This document shows positions 7,713 to 14,496 of a stretch of DNA of 64,000 nucleotides, piece after piece. Both the position numbers and the translations under genes were made by a program. How positions within the stretch are numbered: position 1 is the first letter of the stretch; each line of letters starts with the position of its first letter. The stretch is from a virus. The notes below the pieces were generated by a model that ran no database searches, was not told the origin of the DNA, and saw only the letters and a program-made list of their open reading frames with translations. The stretch lies in the IMG/VR virus record IMGVR_UViG_3300026097_000876, positions 1-64,000 of that record. One strand, 5' to 3'.

Positions 7713-8868
7713 ATATTTCTTTTACCTGTTCCTTGTGCTTGTAATGTGGAATTTTTGACCAAAACCCTGTGCCGTTTGCCGGACTAGTTTCATTTAGACT
7801 TAGCACTAATCTTGTAATTTCTTTGCTATTGTAGTAATTAATTATTTCTTCTGCTTCTTGTTTGTCTTCAACCTGAATCCAAATTGCATTATGTCCAGTT
7901 CCGTATTCTGGACTAGCATATTTTAGTGTGCTCTTAGTATTTCGATTACCATTCTTACTGATAACAACTTTGTGTACACCAACGCCTTCACGGGGTGTAA
8001 TAATGCTTTTGTCTACACCAACTGTTTTCCTAAAGTCAGCGCCTTCAGTTCCTACTTGATAGATTAGTTGCACATCGCCGGGATTGTTAATAATTTTTTT
8101 ATCGTTGATATAATATGATCCATAATTTGCTGTAAATGTTTCAAAATTCTGTTCGAACAGTTCTTTCGCAAACATATAGGTCTTCAAATCAAATGCTGGA
8201 AGATATGTAGGATTATCAACAATAACACTAGTGTCATCCGTAATAAACTCTACACTATTATTTGTTTTTGCTGTGAAATACATAGCACAAATCGGTGTGG
8301 TAGTTTTAGTTACTCCTAAGAATCTATATTTTGTAATTTCTCTTATGTGTTGTTTCTTGGTGTAACGATTTTTATTCGGACGGGTAAGGACCAGTACGTG
8401 GTCGCATGTTTCTTTAAACTTGGATACAAAACTATTTGTTGTTAAAAAGTCTATAGCACTTAATACTACAGTATGTGAAGATTGAACGTCAATATAATCT
8501 TGTTGCAAAACATTCACATTAAATGTTTTATTGTTTAGTGCTTTTTTAAAATTAGTCTTACAAACTAATGTTTGTAAATTATCAATATCACTTGCATATA
8601 ATTGGTTACTAAAAATATGTTCGATACGTTCAATTTCGTCTGGAATAGCTGGCGATAGCGTAGACATTAAACGTTGAGCAAGATACATTAGTAATGTTCC
8701 ACTACCACACTGTGGATCAAAATATGTAGTAGCAGGATCCGAAAGTAAACTATTGTCCAATAAGTCAATTGCATTCTTAGCAAATTGTTCTTCAATAATA
8801 GTTTGTGATCCGCTACTGTCGTATGCTTTTAATTGTGCAAGACGATTGTTTATATTATTGATGGTCAA
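7693..8868 (-). CDS. N6-methyltransferase-like protein lacking the catalytic NPPY
   Basis: 391 residues resembling gamma-class adenine methyltransferases of type I/IIG systems. Motif X is EEQFAKNAIDLLD, motif I is FDPQCGSGTLL (50-60), motif II ends in ASDID, and motif III is near LQQDYID. Where NPPF/Y should follow, the sequence reads VVLSAIDFLTTNSF, so the catalytic tetrad is missing. The C-terminal half looks like a target-recognition region (YGTGHNAIWIQV, GTGFWSKIPHYK). It may be a DNA-reading subunit rather than an enzyme. It overlaps both neighbours. Confidence 0.7.
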   Translation of the reverse strand: MTINNINNRLAQLKAYDSSGSQTIIEEQFAKNAIDLLDNSLLSDPATTYFDPQCGSGTLLMYLAQRLMSTLSPAIPDEIERIEHIFSNQLYASDIDNLQTLVCKTNFKKALNNKTFNVNVLQQDYIDVQSSHTVVLSAIDFLTTNSFVSKFKETCDHVLVLTRPNKNRYTKKQHIREITKYRFLGVTKTTTPICAMYFTAKTNNSVEFITDDTSVIVDNPTYLPAFDLKTYMFAKELFEQNFETFTANYGSYYINDKKIINNPGDVQLIYQVGTEGADFRKTVGVDKSIITPREGVGVHKVVISKNGNRNTKSTLKYASPEYGTGHNAIWIQVEDKQEAEEIINYYNSKEITRLVLSLNETSPANGTGFWSKIPHYKHKEQVKEIYAKHFN

Positions 8869-11011
8869 AGTATTGTCCTAACGCTCGATTTGCTGAAACA
8901 GTGTTTATAGTATTCATTATACTTGACCATTCGTCAGTTGTCAATCCCGTAACTTGTGCTACAATGCCATTGTCTATATTTGTTACATCTTGTATCTTGT
9001 CAAATTCAAAGTCATTAGCCCAAGCAATGTCTGCTAGTTTATAAATCTGTTTTAAACTATAGCGAATACGTTGCATAGTTACATTTAACTCATCCTCATC
9101 TCTAGCTTCAGGTTGAGCCGAATTTGTCTTAGAACGTGTTTTATTTTTGCCTTCTTCAATATCGTTAGCATTAAATTGTGTTCTGCTACTATTACTATTA
9201 GCGTCTTTGTTTTTATCTTGTAACAGTGCAATAATGTTATCATCAATTTCATTTTGTTTAATACAAGATCCAATGCGATCAATATGGTTGGTAATATCTG
9301 ACAGGAAACGTTTTGAAATTTCTGCACCTGACATAATGTTCCATGCATTACCGTCATAATCATATACATCGCTTACTTCTAACCATTCACTAATTACTGA
9401 TTCAGCGGTACGTCCTGTAGTGTCTGCAACACGCTCGCAATAATCGTACACTACACTAACAAAACGTTCAGGCGCATAATCAAATACTACTACACTTTCT
9501 TTTCCGTCTGCCGGCGACTTACAACGGAAACTACCTTGAAAGTAATCTGCCGCACTCTTGTCGTTATTAATTTGATGTACACTCCACCATTCAGGTACAG
9601 TAGTGCCTTCTAAGAAGCGTCCGCATGTGAGTGTAATAGTGCCGGCGCCACCGTCATGGTCGTTGCGAGAAATTATATCTTTTACTTTTTGTATATTCTT
9701 AACGCCTTTTCCACTTGCATTAATAATCTTACGTTTACAAAAGAACGGATGTGCTTCTAATGCTTGTGCAAATAACCCAATTGCTTCCACGTTATCAGGC
9801 AATACAAATAGTGTATGACGGCTAAGTTTGTCAGCAACATTACTAAATCTTGATGGTGGTTTTTTAAAGTTTTTCATAATAAATGTAATAAACTCATTTA
9901 CACCCATTACATTTTTAAAAGAACCATTTTCAGTTGCAAACAATTTAGAAAATGTAAATCCTTCGTCGCCGAGTAGCTGTTTTACTTTTTCCGGAACATT
10001 AACTAATGCATAGTTGATGTCAGCACGTTTGCGAAACTGATCTGTTAAGAAGTTGTCTTCGTTTGCTTCTAAAAGTTCTTTCCGTATATTTTGTTCGTCG
10101 ATATAATCAAAATTATATGTATCTTCTGAAGCGTATCGTCCACTTAGCATAGTCTTGTACGGAGTTCCGCTTAATTCAACTTTAAGTTTAAATTTTAGAT
10201 TACTCCAAAGACGTTGTGTGTTGTCGGTTGATGTAGCATAATGTTGTTCATCAAAAAATACACTGTCCCATTGTGTGTCAAACATTTGTTTTAAGAACTT
10301 ATTATTACTACCAAAATGTTTATTGATAAACTGTAAACTAACAAACACAACATCAGTGCCTGTAAATTCCAAAGACTTAGTTGTTTTATAGTTGTGGTAT
10401 TTCCAGCCAGCATAGTCAATGTGGTTCTCTTCTCCACCCGGCAATAAACTTGCCCAACTATCATTAACACCTACTTTTGCTGTAACTACTAAAATTTTCT
10501 TAGCACCAAGTGCTCGTGCAATTTCATAGCTAATACGACACTTACCGGCTCGCATAATAGCATTTATAAGCAAGTCACTAGATACCGAACTACGAGTTAC
10601 GGCCCAGTCGATAATGTCTTGTTGATAATCAAAACTATTCCAATCTTCTAGAGCTTCTACGCCATTAATAAGACCGTTGAGTACTTCTCGAACTGTTTTA
10701 CTAGCATCCTTTGCTGTTATGCTGTCAGGAAAATCAAACCATTCACGGTTCTTATCGTCGCGACTTTTAAAATAACCTTTGCGTTGGAGAGTTTTATGTA
10801 ATGCAATATCAGTAATATGCGTAGGAACTTGTCTTGAATAAATTATTTCTAATTTTTCAGAATTCGATGTGCTATCTTGTTGCTCAACCCGTTCTTCTGC
10901 TGTAAGCATAGTCTGTCCAACTTTAAGTTTTACATTGAAAACTTCACCGTCGACTGTTGCTACGCTTTGTTTGCTTTGACTTTTTGTAGTGTAAAGATAG
11001 ATTGTGTTCAT
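8855..11011 (-). CDS. Superfamily 2 helicase with GIY-YIG/T5orf172-like N-terminus
   Basis: 718 residues. Residues 1-95 resemble a T5orf172 GIY-YIG domain: IYLYTT, VKVGQT, ERVEQQ, a conserved D in HITDIALHKTL, and EWFDFP. An SF2 motor follows with a Walker A-like MRAGKCRIS, Walker B DEQH, motif III SGTPY, and motif VI near YFQGSFRCKS. This pattern is typical of restriction-type translocases. It heads a three-gene operon with two methyltransferase-fold proteins. A dyad-controlled promoter lies upstream. A phage-encoded restriction or DNA-processing system is likely. The activity is inferred. Confidence 0.75.
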   Translation of the reverse strand: MNTIYLYTTKSQSKQSVATVDGEVFNVKLKVGQTMLTAEERVEQQDSTSNSEKLEIIYSRQVPTHITDIALHKTLQRKGYFKSRDDKNREWFDFPDSITAKDASKTVREVLNGLINGVEALEDWNSFDYQQDIIDWAVTRSSVSSDLLINAIMRAGKCRISYEIARALGAKKILVVTAKVGVNDSWASLLPGGEENHIDYAGWKYHNYKTTKSLEFTGTDVVFVSLQFINKHFGSNNKFLKQMFDTQWDSVFFDEQHYATSTDNTQRLWSNLKFKLKVELSGTPYKTMLSGRYASEDTYNFDYIDEQNIRKELLEANEDNFLTDQFRKRADINYALVNVPEKVKQLLGDEGFTFSKLFATENGSFKNVMGVNEFITFIMKNFKKPPSRFSNVADKLSRHTLFVLPDNVEAIGLFAQALEAHPFFCKRKIINASGKGVKNIQKVKDIISRNDHDGGAGTITLTCGRFLEGTTVPEWWSVHQINNDKSAADYFQGSFRCKSPADGKESVVVFDYAPERFVSVVYDYCERVADTTGRTAESVISEWLEVSDVYDYDGNAWNIMSGAEISKRFLSDITNHIDRIGSCIKQNEIDDNIIALLQDKNKDANSNSSRTQFNANDIEEGKNKTRSKTNSAQPEARDEDELNVTMQRIRYSLKQIYKLADIAWANDFEFDKIQDVTNIDNGIVAQVTGLTTDEWSSIMNTINTVSANRALGQYFDHQ

Positions 11012-11031
11012 TTTATTGCCTTACAAATGAA

Positions 11032-11068
11032 TGTGCCTGATTACTCTACTATAATATAATCAGGCACA
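11032..11068. promoter_or_regulatory. 12-bp inverted repeat, probable operator of the helicase operon
   Basis: TGTGCCTGATTA (11032-11043) and TAATCAGGCACA (11057-11068) are perfect inverted copies flanking the -10 box of the promoter. This is the layout of a repressor operator. Confidence 0.75.
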
Positions 11069-11079
11069 CGGTTTGTCAA
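11051..11079 (-). promoter_or_regulatory. Sigma70-type promoter of the helicase-methyltransferase operon
   Basis: Leftward TTGACA (11074-11079), 17-base spacer, TATTAT (11051-11056), 40 bases before the helicase start. Confidence 0.82.
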
Positions 11080-11101
11080 TCTATTTTTTGTAATTTAAAA
11101 A

Positions 11102-11662
11102 TTAAATGTTTTGCAAATATTTTAATACTTTCTTTGGATCTGTTTCTCCGTAAGGATCGTCATCGTCACCGCAATCATTAATGCCTGGCTCTTCGAACCA
11201 TTTCTCCACTACACCGTCCTTGATTACTGCGGCATATCGCCAAGAGCGATTACCAAAGCCGACATGATCTTTGCATACTAACATGCCCATGCGCTGAGTA
11301 AGTTGACCCGAGCCGTCTGGAATAAATTTAATATGCTGAATACCTTGATCAATCATCCACTTGCGCATAACAAAAGTGTCGTTTACTGAAACAACATATA
11401 TTTCGTCAACGTCACAGTTGCGAATGTCATCGTACAATTCTTCAAATCCGGGTACTTGATACGTACTGCAGGTCGGAGTAAATGCTCCGGGTAGCGAAAA
11501 AACAACGATTCTCTTGTTGTTAAAAATTTCGTCAGTTGTAACTTCTTTCCAGTCAAATGGGTTTTCACTTCCATTGTTATTGTTTACATATGTTATAGGG
11601 TGTCCGTCTGTACGAACACGATAATGAAAAGTAACTGGTGGTACTTTTACGCCTTCTTTCAT
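11102..11662 (-). CDS. Peroxiredoxin (Prx5-like)
   Basis: 186 residues. The thioredoxin-fold peroxidase motif PGAFTPTCS carries the peroxidatic cysteine, which reduces H2O2 and organic peroxides. Other cysteines (RNCDVDE, MLVCKDH, INDCGD) could resolve the sulfenate. The family conserves GNRSWRYA as here. A clear RBS (GGAGAAATAAATG) precedes the start. It is the last gene of the unit rubrerythrin-sdhB-GNAT-peroxiredoxin. With glutaredoxin elsewhere in the window, a reductant is available. Confidence 0.9.
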   Translation of the reverse strand: MKEGVKVPPVTFHYRVRTDGHPITYVNNNNGSENPFDWKEVTTDEIFNNKRIVVFSLPGAFTPTCSTYQVPGFEELYDDIRNCDVDEIYVVSVNDTFVMRKWMIDQGIQHIKFIPDGSGQLTQRMGMLVCKDHVGFGNRSWRYAAVIKDGVVEKWFEEPGINDCGDDDDPYGETDPKKVLKYLQNI

Positions 11663-11905
11663 TTATTTCTCCATTTTAAATAGTTTTCGCCCTAATGGCG
11701 ATATTGGTTCTTGTGGAACCGGTTTCTTCCCTGTTTGTTCTTCTACCATCATTAACAGTCTGGTAGCATGCCCGTGCTTTCTATACACGGGATTTACAAA
11801 AATATATTCTATTTCCGCTTGTTCATCGTATCTCACAAACGCAATAGTAGTATTAGTGTTCTTGAAAGTGATGACGCCATCACCATAGATGACGTCCCAC
11901 ATCAT
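11663..11905 (-). CDS. Minimal GNAT-family acetyltransferase
   Basis: 80 residues, shorter than usual GNAT enzymes (about 140). It keeps the acetyl-CoA core: EIEYIFVNPVYRKHGHATRLL, where RKHGHA corresponds to the Q/RxxGxG/A loop. Its ATGA start overlaps the sdhB stop. The substrate is unknown. It may be a truncated or specialised modifier. Confidence 0.68.
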   Translation of the reverse strand: MMWDVIYGDGVITFKNTNTTIAFVRYDEQAEIEYIFVNPVYRKHGHATRLLMMVEEQTGKKPVPQEPISPLGRKLFKMEK

Positions 11906-12609
11906 GATGCTCGTGCTAACAGCATGTCGCGAATGTGTCCAATTGCTCTAGTAGGATTAAGTCCTTTAGGACACACACTCACACAGTTCATAATACCTCT
12001 GCAACGAAACACCGAGAATGGATCTTCAAGGTTTGTTAATCGTTCTTCGGTGGCATCGTCTCTGGTATCTGCCAAGAAACGATAACTGGTGAGCAGTGCC
12101 TGTGGTCCAAGAAACTTGTCTGGATTCCACCAATAACTGGGACAGCTGGTTGAGCAACATGCACACATGATACACTCGTATAAGCCATCCAGTTTGGCAC
12201 GATCCTCTGGGCTCTGTAGCCTTTCCTGCGTGGGTGCTACAGTGCTGTTGGTAAGAGTGGGCATTACTTTTGCATAGCTCTTGTAGAACTGTGTCATGTC
12301 CACAACCAAGTCGCGAATAACTGGCATACCTGGAAGCGGACGAATAACCAACTTCTTGCCGTTAGGAGCAATCTCCGACACTGGAGTAATGCAAGCCAGT
12401 CCGTTCTTACCGTTCATGTTCACACCGTCACTACCACAAACACCCTCCCTGCAACTCCTACGGAAGGTGAGGGTTTGGTCCTGTTCTTTGGCACGAATCA
12501 TAACATCCAGCACCATTAAGTCCTTGTCTGCAGGGACATCTACTTCGACTTCCTGCATCCACGGTGCTCGATCCGTTTCCGGATTATAACGATAAACACT
12601 AACTTGCAT
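11902..12609 (-). CDS. sdhB: Succinate dehydrogenase iron-sulfur subunit
   Basis: A full-length 235-residue SdhB. It carries electrons from succinate oxidation in SdhA to the quinone site in the inner membrane (TCA cycle, complex II). The [2Fe-2S] site is C53, C58, D61, C73. Asp in the third position is the E. coli form. The [4Fe-4S] site is C146xxC149xxC152, and the [3Fe-4S] site is around C203, C209 and C213. All ligands are intact. No sdhA, C or D is present, so it would have to join host subunits. It has a strong RBS and lies between rubrerythrin and GNAT. Confidence 0.95.
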   Translation of the reverse strand: MQVSVYRYNPETDRAPWMQEVEVDVPADKDLMVLDVMIRAKEQDQTLTFRRSCREGVCGSDGVNMNGKNGLACITPVSEIAPNGKKLVIRPLPGMPVIRDLVVDMTQFYKSYAKVMPTLTNSTVAPTQERLQSPEDRAKLDGLYECIMCACCSTSCPSYWWNPDKFLGPQALLTSYRFLADTRDDATEERLTNLEDPFSVFRCRGIMNCVSVCPKGLNPTRAIGHIRDMLLARAS

Positions 12610-12619
12610 TGTGTTCTCC

Positions 12620-13054
12620 TTAGGCGTTTTCTTCTCGGTATGCGTCTAAAGTTTTCTTGAACTTGTTAGCATGCGAGCGTTCTGCTTTGGCTAGGGTTTC
12701 AAACCAATCAGCGATTTCATCATATCCTTCGTCGCGAGCAGTTTTAGCCATTCCCGGGTACATATCTGTGTATTCATGTGTTTCACCAGCAATCGCTGAC
12801 TCCAGTGCTTCTTCCACTGTCTTAGCGGCAAGCCCTGTCTCCGGATCACCTGAACCACCTTCGATTAGATATTCCATATGTCCATGTGCGTGTCCAGTTT
12901 CGCCTTCCGCAGTATTACGGAATACATTGGCTACATCTGGTGCACCTTGAATGTCTGCTTCGTTTGCGAAGTAGAGATAACGACGGTTTGCTTTTGACTC
13001 ACCTGCGAAAGCATCTTGCAATGCTTTTTCTGTTCCTGTTCCTTTCAATGACAT
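12620..13054 (-). CDS. Rubrerythrin, diiron domain only
   Basis: 144 residues forming the four-helix ferritin-like diiron domain. Iron ligands are visible as E in [10 protein letters not shown], ExxH in [11 protein letters not shown] in AGETHEY and ExxH in [10 protein letters not shown]. The C-terminal rubredoxin domain (two CxxC) of classical rubrerythrin is absent. It probably reduces hydrogen peroxide or binds iron. The start at 13054 follows AAGGAGACAAAT. An upstream start would add 20 unlikely residues. First gene of the redox operon. Confidence 0.88.
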   Translation of the reverse strand: MSLKGTGTEKALQDAFAGESKANRRYLYFANEADIQGAPDVANVFRNTAEGETGHAHGHMEYLIEGGSGDPETGLAAKTVEEALESAIAGETHEYTDMYPGMAKTARDEGYDEIADWFETLAKAERSHANKFKKTLDAYREENA

Positions 13055-13137
13055 ATTTGTCTCCTTGTATCTTAAAAAGAATGTTGATCCTTCAACTTGT
13101 GAATAATCCTTCATTGTGTTATTGTATAGGTATTTAC

Positions 13138-13165
13138 AATATAAATCAACCTAAAAATAGGTCAA
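13138..13165 (-). promoter_or_regulatory. Promoter of the redox operon
   Basis: Leftward TTGACC (13160-13165), 16-base spacer, TATATT (13138-13143), about 85 bases before the rubrerythrin start. Confidence 0.6.
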
Positions 13166-13200
13166 GTCTATGTTATTTTTCAATGGATACAATAGATATT

Positions 13201-13737
13201 TTAAATTGGTGATTCGCGGCGGATGCCTAATGCTTTGTATGCAGGATATAGTTCTACGTTTACTTTGTTGTTTTGATTACCGCCGAGTATTTTATAATAA
13301 GTTATATCGCCTACATTAACAGTACCGAAGTAAAAACCTACATGTCCTTGCCACTGTGAGCCGCCTCTTGGAAATACTATAATATCTCCAGGCTGCGGCT
13401 CACCTGTGACTTTCTCGCCCCAGTCAAGAAAACTGCGAGCCAAGAGAGGATAATCACTTACACTTTCTGATCCTGGGGTATTGCTGTCTCTAAGAACAGC
13501 ATTAACAAATGCTGCGCACCATTCTGTACGTACAGGATCAACACCTGTAAGTTGTTTTAGCTCTGCCCTATGCGTTTGTTCTCCATAGTTTAGATACTGA
13601 AACGCAATCATTGTTGTCATAGCTGCAGGTTTAGGTTTCTCAAACAAACTTTCAATAGCTGGTTTCCTGTCAATACCTTGTACATCAGTACAACCAGCTA
13701 TTGCTGTTAGCAACAACAAAAAAGCTACAAACCGCAT
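13201..13737 (-). CDS. CHAP/NlpC-like cell-wall amidase, lipoprotein
   Basis: 178 residues of the TIGR02594-type papain-fold group. A lipoprotein signal ends at AIAGC, so it is probably anchored in the cell envelope. The catalytic Cys is in EWCAAFVNAVL, His in GHVGFYFG, and the polar residue in ILGGNQNN. It would cut peptidoglycan peptide links during lysis or entry. It overlaps the membrane-protein gene upstream by one base, suggesting a lysis or envelope cassette. Confidence 0.78.
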   Translation of the reverse strand: MRFVAFLLLLTAIAGCTDVQGIDRKPAIESLFEKPKPAAMTTMIAFQYLNYGEQTHRAELKQLTGVDPVRTEWCAAFVNAVLRDSNTPGSESVSDYPLLARSFLDWGEKVTGEPQPGDIIVFPRGGSQWQGHVGFYFGTVNVGDITYYKILGGNQNNKVNVELYPAYKALGIRRESPI

Positions 13738-14339
13738 CAGTTAGCCAACGGATTGTCCAGCGCACGTTGTAGGCGTCTGTTTAAACGATCTTCAAGTTCT
13801 TTTAGATCGCGAGCAACCCCGTCTTCAAGATCAATAATACGATTGTCATTACGCTCTGCTAAACGATTTGCTTTTTCGTCATAGTCGTTTTGTAGTGCGT
13901 CACGCTTGTTTTCAAAACGCTCTTCTGCATTAGAAATAACTGCACGGTTCTCGTCTTCTTGCTCACGCAACTTGTCTTCCATACGGTCAACACTCTTTTC
14001 AATTGATAGAATGTCATCACGTAGTCCGCTCTTGATATCACGAGTATAATCTACTGCTTCTTCGAGTTTTAGTTCAATTACTTCCATACGCTGATCGTAA
14101 TCTGCAATCTTTTGCTCATACTCTTGTTGTTGGTCAACAAACGCAATTGCTTCTTCTATTTTTTGATACATCAAGAAGCCTCCGTATAGTGAACCAATTA
14201 CGGCACCTACTACACTTAACATTGCTGTTGCACTTACGAATGTTACTTTTATTCCAAGGATACGAAACTCTTTGTTTTTGAGATCTTCGATGCCTTGCTC
14301 CATATTTTCTAGGCCTTCACCTAAATCCTTATCACTCAT
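13737..14339 (-). CDS. Membrane-anchored coiled-coil protein
   Basis: 200 residues: a short acidic cytoplasmic start, one transmembrane helix (about 30-55, VTFVSATAMLSVVGAVIGSL) and a long charged coiled coil from about 65 to the end. The topology could suit a spanin-like or envelope-bridging role. Starts and stops overlap on both sides, linking it to the CHAP-like lipoprotein and a 54-residue membrane protein. Confidence 0.65.
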   Translation of the reverse strand: MSDKDLGEGLENMEQGIEDLKNKEFRILGIKVTFVSATAMLSVVGAVIGSLYGGFLMYQKIEEAIAFVDQQQEYEQKIADYDQRMEVIELKLEEAVDYTRDIKSGLRDDILSIEKSVDRMEDKLREQEDENRAVISNAEERFENKRDALQNDYDEKANRLAERNDNRIIDLEDGVARDLKELEDRLNRRLQRALDNPLAN

Positions 14340-14496
14340 TGTCCTCTCCTATAACTGTGGTTGATAATACGTCAGTTCTGTCTTCTTCGACTGTTTCTTC
14401 TGCGGTTTCTTGTATTTTGTCATACTGCTTGTGAGCAAACTCACCTATCTCTGTGCCAAAATAAGCAAAAAATCCAAATACTATTGCTTCAATCAT
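14332..14496 (-). CDS. Small membrane protein (54 residues)
   Basis: ATG at 14496, TGA at 14332. A hydrophobic N-terminus (IEAIVFGFFAYFGTEIG) is followed by an acidic tail (QETAEETVEEDRTD). It overlaps the stop of the cysteine-repeat gene by 4 bases and the start of the coiled-coil gene by 8, which supports it as real. Function unknown, perhaps holin-like. Confidence 0.6.
   Translation of the reverse strand: MIEAIVFGFFAYFGTEIGEFAHKQYDKIQETAEETVEEDRTDVLSTTVIGEDNE

Noticed and set aside
13131-13138. Late promoter before rubrerythrin (TGTAAATA)
   Set aside because: It lies 77 bases from the start and overlaps a better sigma70 promoter.
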